Shown here: positions 33,936 to 47,437 of the stretch, piece by piece
Layout of the letters: each line of letters opens with the position of its first letter
Numbering within the stretch: the first letter of the stretch is position 1
NCBI RefSeq assembly: GCF_002896875.1
Contig: NZ_CP023278.1
Span: 248,001-312,000 of the forward strand
DNA length: 64,000 nt
Direction: 5' to 3'
Origin: Nostoc sp. CENA543
GTDB lineage: Bacteria > Cyanobacteriota > Cyanobacteriia > Cyanobacteriales > Nostocaceae
The notes under the pieces: generated by a model
What the model was told of the DNA's origin: nothing
Seen by the model: only the letters and a program-made list of their open reading frames with translations
Database searches by the model: none
Program-made: the position numbers and the translations under genes

Positions 33936-35132
33936 ATGGGATTATCTAAAATAGCTTATATTTCTTTTGATACTGTTCCAGCACCAAAAGGAGCAGCAAT
34001 TCATATTCAAGCTTTTGTTTCTGCTTTAGGTGTAAATTTTGGTGATGTACAGTTAGTGACAGTTTCACCGACAACAGAATTGCAGGAATTTACATCAATT
34101 CATCCACAGATAAAGCAAACAACACTCCCAGCTTTAGGAGACAACTTAATTCAGCGAGTGATTTATTTTCGGCGTTTATTGCGATTATGGCTAGAAGGAA
34201 AGCGATTTGATGTTATTCATATTCGCTCAATTTATGAGGGATTTGTCATTGCTGTTAATAAAAATCAATATTGTGATCAGTTAATCTTTGAAGTTAATGG
34301 CTTGCCTTCCATAGAATTGAAATATCGCTATCCTCGTGTGAGTGAGGATCGAGAACTTTTACATAAATTATCTTCCCAAGAGCAAATTTGTTTGTCTGCT
34401 GCCGATTTAATTATTACGCCTAGTAAAATTACAGCAACATATTTACAGCAGCAAAAAAACATTCCCGCCGCAAAAATTAAAGTCATTCCCAATGGTGTAG
34501 ATTTGCATATCTTTACCTATCGTCATCCTGAAAATAAACTTGAGATTCCCTGGGAAATGCTATATTTCGGCACTCTGTCTGCTTGGCAGGGAGTAAATTT
34601 AGCTGTGGAAGCTTTGGGATTAATTAATCGAGATATAACGGCAAATTTAACTATTATCGGACAAGCCAGGGAATTACAAATCCAAGCAATCAAACAACTG
34701 GCATTAAAATTTGGCGTAGCAGAGAGGTTAACTATTTTAGAACCAATGTCACAATCAGATTTAGTGACGAAGATTCATGCAGCCAATGTGATTTTATCGC
34801 CACTGACACCGAGCGATCGCAATTTAGTTCAAGGTTGCTGTCCTCTGAAAATTTTAGAAGGGATGGCGACGGGAGTACCTGTAATTGCTAGTGATTTACC
34901 AGTAGTGCGAGAACTAGGAGAAGATGGGGTTGATTTTTTATTAGTCAAACCAAATTCAGCTAAAGCCATTAAAGATGCGGTTTTCAGACTATATCATGAG
35001 CCGGAATTAGCCATAAAACTAGCCAGTCATGCCCGCCAGCGTATCATCACCAACTATACTTGGCAACAAGCCGGAGAGGCTTTGGTTAATGCCTATCAAG
35101 AATTGGGAATCAAGCGGTCAATTACCGTTTGA
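33936..35132 (+). CDS. Family 4 glycosyltransferase
   Basis: A 398-residue GT-B enzyme. The N-terminal motif DTVPAPKGAAIHIQAF is near residue 9. The C-terminal half has the Rossmann start VIPNGVDLHIFTY near 185 and the nucleotide-sugar-binding block GCCPLKILEGMATGVPVIASDLPVVRE near 300, which contains the E-x7-E motif. Such enzymes add sugars to envelope or exopolysaccharide acceptors; the acceptor cannot be deduced. Its last 37 bases overlap the end of the convergent GT4 gene. Confidence 0.9.
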   Translation: MGLSKIAYISFDTVPAPKGAAIHIQAFVSALGVNFGDVQLVTVSPTTELQEFTSIHPQIKQTTLPALGDNLIQRVIYFRRLLRLWLEGKRFDVIHIRSIYEGFVIAVNKNQYCDQLIFEVNGLPSIELKYRYPRVSEDRELLHKLSSQEQICLSAADLIITPSKITATYLQQQKNIPAAKIKVIPNGVDLHIFTYRHPENKLEIPWEMLYFGTLSAWQGVNLAVEALGLINRDITANLTIIGQARELQIQAIKQLALKFGVAERLTILEPMSQSDLVTKIHAANVILSPLTPSDRNLVQGCCPLKILEGMATGVPVIASDLPVVRELGEDGVDFLLVKPNSAKAIKDAVFRLYHEPELAIKLASHARQRIITNYTWQQAGEALVNAYQELGIKRSITV

Positions 35133-36283
35133 AGTTGTTGTTTTTCTTGGATGATAGAATGGCTATTTAAAATGCGATCGCGTGCTGCTTGCTGAATTCG
35201 CTGTTTCTCTGCTAATGGCATTGCTAAATATTCCAACACCGCATCACCCAACCGATGTAACTGCGAACGAGGTAATAAAAACCCGTTTTCACCATGCGAA
35301 ATCATCTCTGGTATCCCACCCGCATCACTGGCAATACAGCAACAACCACAAGCCATCGCCTCTAACAGTGCATTAGGCATTCCTTCCCATAGTGAAGGCT
35401 GGAGATAAACATCACACAAGCGTAAATAGCTAGCTACTTTTTCCGGGTTGGGTAAATGTCCAGTCACAATAACACGTTGAGCATTTTCCGGCTGATGATG
35501 TGCATACATTTGCAGTACAGATTCTTGAGTTGCCCTCACTTCCCCGATAATTAATAAACAAGCCGGACGTTCTCTTCGGACTGTGGTTAAAGCATCTAAT
35601 AAAAACTGTTGTCCTTTTTTCTCCCGCAATTCTCCGCAAAACCCCAGCACTACTTCCTCCGCCGCAATTCCTAAAGTCTGGCGCAGTTGCTGATTTATTC
35701 CTTCTAACTCTGCTAGCGCAGTTTCTTTCCCCGTGCAGAATATTTCGGTATTGACTGTGTTTTTCAAGACTAAAACATCATTACGCCCACATAGTAGCTG
35801 AATCTTCCGTGCCATATCCGCACTCACAGCAGTCATCACATCAGCATTTTGTAACGTCCACTGCAACCGTGCAAAATCTCCTGGTGGAAACATTTCCCTA
35901 TCAACATCGTTACCACGCACACTGACGGTGCTAACTATTCCCTGGAGTTTGGCAAACCATGTAGCAAGAAACCCGCTAGGAAAAAGATAATGACCCCAAA
36001 CAGCATCATAATCACGAGTTTGATGCAGCCATTCCAAGAAATTTAAAGTATGAGGCATAGTCATATCCCAATGACGATATAAGCCTATGCGATAGACACG
36101 GGGTTGAATTTCTAAAGATTCTGGAGGTAACACTACACCTGCTTGTAAGTAGCGACTCCAAGCCACCACATCAACTTCTATCCCCAATTGAGATAATGTT
36201 GTCACCAAACGCGTCGCACTACTAGCTAAACCACCCAAATCAGGTGCAAATCTTTCAGTAATTACTAAAAGTTTATTGATCAT
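35096..36283 (-). CDS. Family 4 glycosyltransferase
   Basis: The product is 395 residues from the ATG at 36283 (MINKLLVITERFAPDLGG); the frame runs to 36355 but that extension is not conserved-looking. GT4 markers: APDLGGLASSATRLVTTL at the N-terminus, VLGFCGELREKKGQQFLLDA near 205, and LWEGMPNALLEAMACGCCCI near 305 followed by SDAGGIPEMI. It probably uses a nucleotide sugar to build a surface glycan. It is convergent with, and overlaps, the neighbouring GT4 gene, but their sequences are not close enough to suggest recent duplication. Confidence 0.9.
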   Translation of the reverse strand: MINKLLVITERFAPDLGGLASSATRLVTTLSQLGIEVDVVAWSRYLQAGVVLPPESLEIQPRVYRIGLYRHWDMTMPHTLNFLEWLHQTRDYDAVWGHYLFPSGFLATWFAKLQGIVSTVSVRGNDVDREMFPPGDFARLQWTLQNADVMTAVSADMARKIQLLCGRNDVLVLKNTVNTEIFCTGKETALAELEGINQQLRQTLGIAAEEVVLGFCGELREKKGQQFLLDALTTVRRERPACLLIIGEVRATQESVLQMYAHHQPENAQRVIVTGHLPNPEKVASYLRLCDVYLQPSLWEGMPNALLEAMACGCCCIASDAGGIPEMISHGENGFLLPRSQLHRLGDAVLEYLAMPLAEKQRIQQAARDRILNSHSIIQEKQQLQTVIDRLIPNS

Positions 36284-36400
36284 CGCGGACAAATAATTTT
36301 CCCAAAAAGTCTCAATATGAGTGTAGGATATTCTTTTTTCCACACTCTTGAGCAACTGCGTTTTAAAACGTCCCTCGTAAAAATCTAGAATTGAGAATAA

Positions 36401-36889
36401 CTACAATACACAACTCAGTGATTTATCTGGGTCTGCTGCTGTTAACTTTTGTGCATCAACTAATGCTGTATCCTTAGCTTGTAATAAAAACAGAAAATCT
36501 GCAATCGGATCATGAATAGCAAAATCTTTGAGTTTAATGCCGAAATTAGCAAGACTAGCTGTGTCAGTAATCCAAGGAGACCCCAGAAAAAATATGATTT
36601 CTTGGTCTTTTTGGTAAATTATTTGTCCCTTCATCAGCATTCCATTATCAATGAATTCCAAAATGAAAAGAGAGCGTGATTTTTTGTGAATATTTTCAAA
36701 ATCAAATGCAATATTGGGACGATTAATCCGAAAATTTTCTTCAATTTTACTACCAACTAGTGGTTTACGGCTGATGCGTTCTAGAACATCACCAGCCTGT
36801 AAAATTTCTCTTTTTTGATTAAAAACAAAATGGAAAGGAAAGGCTTGATTAAACAGTTCTGGTGTGAGGCTGAATTGAGGAGTGAGCAT
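36401..36889 (-). CDS. Stand-alone, shortened HNOBA domain protein
   Basis: The product has 162 residues. The whole length matches the heme-NO-binding-associated (HNOBA) PAS-like domain: PFHFVFNQKREILQAGDVL at the start, an FRINRP motif near 53, and MKGQIIYQKDQEIIFFLGSPWI near 90. It ends shortly after the conserved LLQAKDTALVDAQKLT, where related proteins continue through a signalling helix into a kinase or cyclase. Here the frame ends with ADPDKSLSCVL and a stop, and no kinase sequence follows. It starts 11 bases after the H-NOX gene, so the two are co-transcribed. It could be a truncation or a real adaptor. Confidence 0.85.
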   Translation of the reverse strand: MLTPQFSLTPELFNQAFPFHFVFNQKREILQAGDVLERISRKPLVGSKIEENFRINRPNIAFDFENIHKKSRSLFILEFIDNGMLMKGQIIYQKDQEIIFFLGSPWITDTASLANFGIKLKDFAIHDPIADFLFLLQAKDTALVDAQKLTAADPDKSLSCVL

Positions 36890-36900
36890 TCATCTAGCCT

Positions 36901-37452
36901 TCATTGTTGTCTATATTTCACTAAAAATTCATCATGTTCAGCACCATTGTCCCGGCTTTGGGTTTGGGTAATCTCGACTTCTGTATCAAACCTTGTTCCT
37001 AATCCCTTGACTAGACCCAAAACCATTGGAGCTAGTCCTTCTCTGTCAGAACGATAGTGTAGCTTGAGTGCATCTTCGTCCACATCACTACATTCAAATG
37101 ATGGCGGTTGTAGTTTGGGAAAGCTAACTCCTACGCGAGCATGAAGATTATCCAGGTTTTCTAAGAATTCTGGGAGTGTATCTCCACTCATGTCCATCAT
37201 CTCGCCGTAGCCTTCTTGGGATGTATATTGCACCCAAAATTCCCCGAAAGCTTGCATAATCTCTGAAGGTGGCAGATTGAGAACAACACTAGCAGCTCTC
37301 ACTAATCTGTGGGTGATATCATCTGGGTAGCCTTCCATACTGATGAAAACTTCTACATCTACCTCAGCTTTTTGTTTAATTGTTCTCCACATATCTTCAC
37401 CAAAGCGACTACACACCATATCTTGAATCGCTTTGTTCACTAATCCATACAT
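36901..37452 (-). CDS. H-NOX heme-based gas sensor (NO/O2/CO-binding)
   Basis: The 183-residue heme-NO/oxygen-binding domain. Seen: the [13 protein letters not shown] start, the proximal heme ligand histidine in LDNLHARVG near residue 104, and the porphyrin-propionate YxSxR motif [10 protein letters not shown] near 134-138. These are the diagnostic residues of the family; a Nostoc H-NOX of this type has been structurally characterised. It senses NO and passes the signal to a partner, here most likely the HNOBA protein encoded 11 bases downstream. No histidine kinase or cyclase is present nearby. Confidence 0.95.
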   Translation of the reverse strand: MYGLVNKAIQDMVCSRFGEDMWRTIKQKAEVDVEVFISMEGYPDDITHRLVRAASVVLNLPPSEIMQAFGEFWVQYTSQEGYGEMMDMSGDTLPEFLENLDNLHARVGVSFPKLQPPSFECSDVDEDALKLHYRSDREGLAPMVLGLVKGLGTRFDTEVEITQTQSRDNGAEHDEFLVKYRQQ

Positions 37453-37962
37453 AGTATACCCCTTGCAAATATACGGTTAATTGAGGCTGCGGGTTATGAC
37501 TCATCAAAAAGTTTTGCGATCGCCTATTTTTTCTCCATTTAGTCTAAAGTTAACCTCAGCAACATCTGTTCATTGTGGATGAGATATATAATTTCTCACA
37601 AATAACTAATTTTATTGTTACAATTCAAGTTCTTCACATCCGTATTTCTACGATTTGTTTTCACCACTGACTATGGATTCAGCCACAGTAAGGAATCAGG
37701 AAAGAAACTATATTGAGAGTGTTTCAAGAATTGACGCTGAACCCGTTAAAAGACTGCACACACGCATCCATTGTCTCTACAATAGCCAGCTTAATTTTGA
37801 TATCTTCATCATAGTGAGGAAGATAAGGTTCTCTCATTGTTTTTGATAAAAGTGTCGAAGAGGCTAAACAAAAGCGTAATGTTAGTTCTCCAGTTCCCCT
37901 TTATACTAGAGGATACCGCTTGATAAAAATATTTAATACCTAAAATTTTTCTATAAAAAATA
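37453..37962. other. Intergenic region upstream of the H-NOX gene
   Basis: AT-rich. A 63-codon frame (37655-37846) shows no protein-like pattern. The H-NOX promoter should lie in the first 200 bases. Confidence 0.5.
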
Positions 37963-38115
37963 GGCGTTGCTGATTGAGAATATGAATTGTCTCACACATT
38001 CGCCGAAGACGTTCCCGTTCGCGTAGCGTCCCGCAGGGAAGGAGAAGGGTAGATGCGAAGATGCAAACAAAAACAAGGTTAATTTTTGCATTTCATACTC
38101 TGATTCAGCAAAGCC
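37963..38115. mobile_element. 153-bp MITE (copy 2) with 8-bp target duplication
   Basis: The left end GGCGTTGCTGATTGAGAATATGAA and the right end (read on the other strand, GGCTTTGCTGAATCAGAGTATG) are imperfect inverted repeats of the same family as 19603-19745. The perfect direct repeat AAAAAATA flanks it at 37955-37962 and 38116-38123. The interior carries a second common repeat, GTTCCCGTTCGCGTAGCGTC. The right target repeat forms the T-run of the apc terminator. Confidence 0.85.
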
Positions 38116-38145
38116 AAAAAATAAGAGGTCATTATCTGACCTCTT
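38116..38145 (-). terminator. Terminator of the apc operon
   Basis: On the minus strand AAGAGGTCA pairs with TGACCTCTT (5-base loop) and is followed by ATTTTTT. It lies 40 bases after apcC. The T-run coincides with the MITE target duplication. Confidence 0.8.
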
Positions 38146-38184
38146 TAACTACTTCTTTGTATAAGAATTTTCCCACTATAGAAA

Positions 38185-38391
38185 TTAGAGTAAACCGGTA
38201 TTAGTGCCTTGCTTACCAGTGGCGAGTTCCACTTTAACGATTTTGCCACCCATTTTTTGAATTCTTTGCTGTTCACGGAACCAGTTGTCGTAGGGAACAA
38301 GTTTAGTAAAGTAGGTATTTTGCAGTTCACGCTGGGTGCGAATTCTGGTTTGGCTAGGAACACAAGCTGTGATTTTAAATAACCGCGCCAT
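38185..38391 (-). CDS. apcC: Allophycocyanin-associated core linker, Lc 7.8
   Basis: A 68-residue basic linker. It begins MARLFKITACVPSQTRIRTQ and contains the CpcD-like fold segment LVPYDNWFREQQRIQKMGG. ApcC caps allophycocyanin trimers in the phycobilisome core and tunes their absorption. It is the last gene of the apcA-apcB-apcC unit, 230 bases after apcB with a long hairpin in the gap. Confidence 0.97.
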   Translation of the reverse strand: MARLFKITACVPSQTRIRTQRELQNTYFTKLVPYDNWFREQQRIQKMGGKIVKVELATGKQGTNTGLL

Positions 38392-38483
38392 TTGTTGAAT
38401 CTCCTATGGTCAATGTGAAAACTTTTTTATTTCAAAAAACGGGGATGTATTTTACCCAAAATATTTAATTAATCTTGCGAAGG

Positions 38484-38581
38484 CTGGAAATCAAACGTCA
38501 ATACTAGACAGCTAACACTCATAACTAAATTTTTAGTAGGATAAGCGACTAAACTTTCTAGCACTCACAGTTGATTTCCAG
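38484..38581 (-). promoter_or_regulatory. Intercistronic inverted repeat between apcB and apcC
   Basis: CTGGAAATCAAAC (38484-38496) pairs with GTTGATTTCCAG (38570-38581), about 12 bases, enclosing a 73-base loop with further weak pairing. It probably partly stops transcription or stabilises the apcAB transcript so that less apcC is made; this is an inference from position. Confidence 0.5.
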
Positions 38582-38625
38582 ACCTAAATCAACTTACACT
38601 CAATTACTCAAGTGTCATGTAGCTC

Positions 38626-39114
38626 TTAGCTCAAGCCAGAGGAGATGTAGTCTAAGTAAACACCGAGTTCTTTACCAGCATCGGGGCCTACTAAGCTAGC
38701 AGCAACTTCTTTGATAGCTTGGATAGCTTGAACGGTAGAACCGATGGGTACACCCAAGGAGTTGTAGGTTTCTTTCAAACCGTTGAGTACGCGCTCGTCG
38801 AGGATGGAAGGATCGCCAGCTAGCATAGCGTAGGTAGCGTAGCGGAGGTAGTAATCCAAGTCACGGATACAAGCAGCGTAGCGACGGGTGGTGTACATAT
38901 TACCACCGGGACGGGTGATATCAGAGTACAACAAGGATTTAGCTACAGCTTCTTTAACGATGGTAGCTGCATTAGCACTGATGGTGGTAGCAGCACGAAC
39001 GCGCAGTTCACCAGTGGAGAAATAAGCTTTGAGTTTGTCTAAAGCAGAGCTATCTAGGTACTTACCTTGAACGTCCGCAGAGTTAATGATAGCGGTAATT
39101 GCGTCTTGAGCCAT
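38626..39114 (-). CDS. apcB: Allophycocyanin beta subunit
   Basis: A 162-residue phycobiliprotein of the phycobilisome core. It has the globin-like fold pattern with the bilin-attachment cysteine in [19 protein letters not shown] near residue 81 and asparagine 71-region residues in [10 protein letters not shown]. The C-terminus ends [12 protein letters not shown], as in the family. It pairs with ApcA to make the (alpha-beta)3 trimer that funnels energy to photosystem II. It follows apcA by 65 bases. Confidence 0.98.
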   Translation of the reverse strand: MAQDAITAIINSADVQGKYLDSSALDKLKAYFSTGELRVRAATTISANAATIVKEAVAKSLLYSDITRPGGNMYTTRRYAACIRDLDYYLRYATYAMLAGDPSILDERVLNGLKETYNSLGVPIGSTVQAIQAIKEVAASLVGPDAGKELGVYLDYISSGLS

Positions 39115-39179
39115 TTTGTTAATTCCTTATTTTCAACCTAATTGCAATAGTTCCATTGTGGTCAGGAAATAGCTTGACC

Positions 39180-39665
39180 CTACGACAATGCACCTACTAC
39201 GTAGTCAAAGTAAGATCCAGCTTCAGCAGCATCTTCAGCAGACAACAGACTAGCAGCAGCACCTTTGAGAGCAGCAACACCACCAGCAACTGCATCGATA
39301 GGAGTTCCGAGGGACTTGTACATCTCGCGAACACCGATGATACCGATTTCTTCGATGGGGGTAACGTCACCAGCTACGATTCCGTAGGTAACGAGGCGGA
39401 GGTAGTAGTCTAGGTCGCGCAGACAGGTAGCTGTCATTTCTTGACCGTAAGCGTTTCCACCAGGAGAAACAACATCAGGACGCTTTTGGAAAAGTTGATC
39501 GCCAGCTTGTTTAACTAAACGCTCGCGGTTGTCGGTCAATACTTGAGCGATGCGGAGACGTTGTGTACCACTAGCGGTGAAAGCTTTGATCCGATCTAGT
39601 TCGCCAGGGCTGAGGTAGCGAGCTTCTGCATCAGCATTCACGATGGACTTCGTGACGATACTCAT
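39180..39665 (-). CDS. apcA: Allophycocyanin alpha subunit
   Basis: A 161-residue phycobiliprotein. The N-terminus is [20 protein letters not shown]. The bilin cysteine sits in [19 protein letters not shown] near residue 81, and the C-terminus is [13 protein letters not shown]. It is the first gene of the apcABC unit. The 420-base upstream region after apcE and its own leader suggest a separate strong promoter, as known for apcA in relatives. Confidence 0.98.
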   Translation of the reverse strand: MSIVTKSIVNADAEARYLSPGELDRIKAFTASGTQRLRIAQVLTDNRERLVKQAGDQLFQKRPDVVSPGGNAYGQEMTATCLRDLDYYLRLVTYGIVAGDVTPIEEIGIIGVREMYKSLGTPIDAVAGGVAALKGAAASLLSAEDAAEAGSYFDYVVGALS

Positions 39666-40084
39666 TAATGGATTCCTCCAATACGAAATGAAACCAGAGT
39701 TTTGGTTAAACTGGTGGGATTTTAAAACTAGCTGGGTCGAGATTTAAGTCTCTTCCTCCAGACGAAAGCAGTTAAATGAGTCACTGCTTCTATCATTTAG
39801 ATTACGTGGTTAGCGGAGTTAACACAACTACACAAGCTGTTAAACTCAGCTACCTTACGCAAAATATTCTCCGGCATTCTGTTGAGCATTTATTGCTACT
39901 CTTAACAGTTTTTAACATTCATTTTCAGATTTGCTATGCAGGAGAAAGTTAGGGATTGGTTACTGGGAAGTTTTCCCAGTCCCCAGTCCCTTAGAAATTA
40001 GCACTGGACTTAGTGGAGAGTCCTGAGTCAATGAGAAATCATCTTTTAACTCAGCACCCAGCACTTTTAACTCAGCACTCTTGT
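39666..40084. other. apcE-apcA spacer and apcA leader
   Basis: About 420 bases, AT-rich near apcA. CCCAGTC heptamers lie near 39980, and ACTCAGCAC repeats near 40048-40080 touch the apcE stop codon. An independent apcA promoter is expected here, but no unambiguous -35/-10 can be read. Confidence 0.5.
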
Positions 40085-44273
<4,189 letters not shown>

Positions 44274-44717
44274 GTGAGCTTGTCAGAAGAATCAATTGCA
44301 CCGAATCCGACAACACCACAAGATGCTGAATCTGGTTTTGAGGACACAGAACCAGTCAACACTTCTATGAGCGAGTTCTATCAACTCTACCAGAAGTTGT
44401 TGGTAATCACACTTGTCCTGACTGGGATAATATTCATCTCGGTGTGGATTTTTTATTCCCTCAACATTGCCCTCAATTATTTATTAGGGGCGTGTACAGG
44501 TGTGTTTTACTTAAAGATGCTAGCTAAAGACGTTGAGTCGCTGGGTGGAGAGAAAAAGCGTCTGAGCAAAAATCGTTTTGCTCTATTTATTGGGTTGATT
44601 ATACTAGCAACTCAATGGCGCGATCTACAAGTTATGCCCATTTTTTTGGGATTTCTCACCTACAAAGGCACACTCCTCGTCTACATGGTGCAAACTGCGT
44701 TCAATCCTGATTCTTAA
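44274..44717 (+). CDS. atp1: ATP synthase protein I (Atp1)
   Basis: The product is 147 residues, starting at GTG (MSLSEES). A hydrophilic acidic N-terminus precedes four short hydrophobic spans at about 42-62, 65-82, 100-118 and 122-140. This is the non-stoichiometric first gene of cyanobacterial atp operons, thought to help assemble the c-ring. It lies 63 bases before the subunit a gene. Confidence 0.88.
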   Translation: MSLSEESIAPNPTTPQDAESGFEDTEPVNTSMSEFYQLYQKLLVITLVLTGIIFISVWIFYSLNIALNYLLGACTGVFYLKMLAKDVESLGGEKKRLSKNRFALFIGLIILATQWRDLQVMPIFLGFLTYKGTLLVYMVQTAFNPDS

Positions 44718-44780
44718 AACAAATCAGGCTCACTAAAGACAATACACCCATCCTCGCTCCTTGGGGAAAATGCTTGAAGA

Positions 44781-45539
44781 ATGCAAATGCTTAGTGTCTT
44801 AAACGCCTTTAATTCTTTTCCCCTAGCCGAATTAGAAGTGGGTCATCATTTCTACTGGCAATTGGGCAACCTCAAAATTCACGGGCAAGTGTTCCTCACC
44901 TCGTGGTTTGTGATTAGTTTGCTAGTAATAGCTTCACTAGCCGCCAGTCGCAACCCCCAAAGAATTCCCAGTGGCATCCAAAATTTGATGGAATATGCCC
45001 TAGAATTTATTCGGGACTTGGCTAAAAACCAACTGGGTGAGAAAGAATACCGCCCTTGGGTACCATTTATTGGTACATTATTCTTGTTTATCTTCGTATC
45101 GAACTGGTCAGGTGCGCTGATTCCTTGGAAGCTGATTAAGCTGCCATCTGGTGAATTAGCAGCCCCCACCAACGACATCAATACGACAGTCGCATTGGCA
45201 TTGCTGACCTCTTTAGCATACTTTTATGCCGGATTCAGCAAGCGGGGTTTAGGTTACTTCAAGAAGTACATAGAGCCAACACCCGTATTATTGCCAATTG
45301 CTATTCTGGAAGATTTTACTAAGCCCCTCTCCCTAAGCTTCCGTCTTTTCGGAAACATTTTGGCGGATGAATTGGTTGTGGCGGTATTAGTGCTGTTAGT
45401 TCCTTTGTTCATTCCTCTCCCTGTAATGGCCTTGGGTTTATTCACCAGTGCTATCCAGGCGTTAGTGTTTGCTACCCTAGCCGGAGCATACATTCATGAG
45501 GCGATGGAAGGACACGGCGACGAGCATGAGGAGCATTAA
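44781..45539 (+). CDS. atpB: ATP synthase F0 subunit a
   Basis: The 252-residue membrane subunit forms the proton half-channels against the c-ring. Seen: the conserved [14 protein letters not shown] segment (about 112-125), the essential arginine in [16 protein letters not shown] (about 183-198), and a C-terminal helix pair with [16 protein letters not shown]. The ATG at 44781 gives MQMLSVL; M3 is an alternative. In cyanobacterial nomenclature it is also called atpI. Confidence 0.98.
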   Translation: MQMLSVLNAFNSFPLAELEVGHHFYWQLGNLKIHGQVFLTSWFVISLLVIASLAASRNPQRIPSGIQNLMEYALEFIRDLAKNQLGEKEYRPWVPFIGTLFLFIFVSNWSGALIPWKLIKLPSGELAAPTNDINTTVALALLTSLAYFYAGFSKRGLGYFKKYIEPTPVLLPIAILEDFTKPLSLSFRLFGNILADELVVAVLVLLVPLFIPLPVMALGLFTSAIQALVFATLAGAYIHEAMEGHGDEHEEH

Positions 45540-45645
45540 CGCCCTCAGTTGTTAGCACAGTTCAAAAAGAGCATTAACGCTCAAAATGTCGCCTGGCGCG
45601 ATTTGTAAGAACTCGGTGCAGCGTGAAAAAACACGTCTTAACTAG

Positions 45646-45933
<288 letters not shown>

Positions 45934-45952
45934 TCCCTAAAAGTTTGATCAA

Positions 45953-45982
45953 TGTAGAGACGTGAAATTTCACGCCTCTACA
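45953..45982 (+). terminator. Hairpin after atpE, possible partial terminator
   Basis: TGTAGAG-A-CGTGAAATTTCACG-C-CTCTACA is a nearly continuous 14-base stem. It lies inside the operon, directly after the gene for the most abundant subunit. A stretch of GATTTTGGATTTTG repeats follows. It may protect or attenuate transcripts. Confidence 0.55.
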
Positions 45983-46246
45983 AGAGATTTTAGATTTTGG
46001 ATTTTGGATTTTGGATTATCAAAAGTTTTTGGTCAATGTTTTTAAGCTGGTGGGTAGAGTCAATCTCAAAATCAGCAATCTAAAAATGCTCAGAACAAGT
46101 TAACCCTTGGGTTAGTATGAATCCAAAATCGCAAATCTAAAATCCAAAATCCCTTGACCCTTGTTGGCTATGGGTCTCTAAAATATCAAAGGTTGGATGT
46201 AATTGTTAGCCATGAAAACTGCTACTCCAACCTCACGAGGAGAGAA

Positions 46247-46672
46247 ATGTTTGATTTCGATGCTACCTTGCCATTAATGGCATTGCAGTTCTTGGTGTTG
46301 GCAGCATTGTTGAATGCTATATTCTATAAGCCAATTACCAAGGTACTGGACGATCGCGATAACTACATCCGCACCAATACCCTGGATGCAAAAGAACGCT
46401 TGGCGAAAGCTGAACGTTTAGCTCAAGAATACGAGCAAAAATTAGCAGATGCACGCAAGCAAGCACTAGCAGTTGCAGAAGCAGCCCAAACTGACGCTAA
46501 AACCATTACTGCCCAAAAGATTGCCGAAGCACAACAGGAAGCTCAAGCTCAAAGAGAAAAAGCTGCCATTGAAATCGAGCAACAAAAGCAAGAAGCTATG
46601 CGCTCCTTAGAGCAGCAAGTGGATAGCCTCAGCCAGCAAATTCTCGGAAAATTATTAGGGACAGCAGCTTAA
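46247..46672 (+). CDS. atpG: ATP synthase F0 subunit b'
   Basis: The product is 141 residues from the ATG at 46247, which has AGGAGAGAA before it; the frame runs back to 46154 without such a site. One N-terminal membrane helix ([19 protein letters not shown]) leads into a long charged coiled coil rich in A, E, Q and K. Photosynthetic organisms use a b-b' heterodimer as the stator stalk instead of two b subunits. It follows atpE after about 310 bases of repeats and is followed by atpF. Confidence 0.95.
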   Translation: MFDFDATLPLMALQFLVLAALLNAIFYKPITKVLDDRDNYIRTNTLDAKERLAKAERLAQEYEQKLADARKQALAVAEAAQTDAKTITAQKIAEAQQEAQAQREKAAIEIEQQKQEAMRSLEQQVDSLSQQILGKLLGTAA

Positions 46673-46705
46673 TGAGCTTCATATGCTCCTGCTCTGTCAA
46701 AAAAT

Positions 46706-46737
46706 AAGCGCACCTGGGCAATATTCCCAGCGCGCTT
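46706..46737 (+). promoter_or_regulatory. Hairpin between b' and b genes
   Basis: AAGCGC-AC-CTGGG-CAATATT-CCCAG-C-GCGCTT forms an 11-pair interrupted stem 33 bases after the b' stop. There is no T-tract, so RNA processing or stability is likelier than termination. Confidence 0.5.
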
Positions 46738-46867
46738 AATTAAGTGTCAAGAAAGACATCTTTCTCATCGGGAAATGAAGACGCTTGATTTCTGATTAGG
46801 AAGTGAAGAGGTTAAAGTTTCCTGGGAGAAAATACAATGTACTAGCAAGCGAGCAGCGCACTTGTAA

Positions 46868-47437
46868 ATGGGTATCATGGGCAATTTCTTATTACTTGCC
46901 GCAGAAGCGCACGCTGTTCACTCTGAGTTGGCAGAAGGCGCAGCAGAAGGTGGTTTCGGTCTAAACCTAGACATCCTGGAAACCAATGTCATTAACCTGG
47001 CGATTCTGATAGGCATACTATTCTACTTTGGACGTAAAGTTTTAAGCAATATCCTGACTGAGCGCAAGTCCAACATTGCTACAGCAATTCAGGATGCCGA
47101 AAAACGCTTAAAAGACGCACAAGCTGCTCTTTCCCAAGCGCAAGAACAGTTGACCCAGGCTCAGGCTGAAGCAGAGCGCATCCGCAAAGCAGCCGAAGAA
47201 AATGCCCAGGCAACTAAAGAAGCCCTATTGGCCAAGGCAGCGCAAGACGTAGAACGCTTGAAACAAACAGCAGCAGCTGATTTAAACACCGAAAGAGAGC
47301 GGGCGTTGACCGAACTGCGGCAGCGAGTAGCCGCCCTGGCATTACAAAAAGTCGAGTCACAACTGCGGTCGGGAATTGCTGACGATGTACAGCAAGCCAT
47401 CATTGACCGTAGCATCGCTCAGGTGGGAGGACGGTAA
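46868..47437 (+). CDS. atpF: ATP synthase F0 subunit b
   Basis: The product is 189 residues. An alanine- and glutamate-rich N-terminus precedes the membrane helix [20 protein letters not shown] (about 42-61). A long coiled coil follows ([20 protein letters not shown] and similar), closing with VGGR. It partners b' in the peripheral stalk. A second in-frame ATG three codons in is an alternative start. The stop codon overlaps the next start (TAATG). Confidence 0.96.
   Translation: MGIMGNFLLLAAEAHAVHSELAEGAAEGGFGLNLDILETNVINLAILIGILFYFGRKVLSNILTERKSNIATAIQDAEKRLKDAQAALSQAQEQLTQAQAEAERIRKAAEENAQATKEALLAKAAQDVERLKQTAAADLNTERERALTELRQRVAALALQKVESQLRSGIADDVQQAIIDRSIAQVGGR

Noticed and set aside
37655-37846. 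63-codon frame upstream of H-NOX
   Set aside because: Unremarkable sequence, no start signals, in a region expected to hold promoters.
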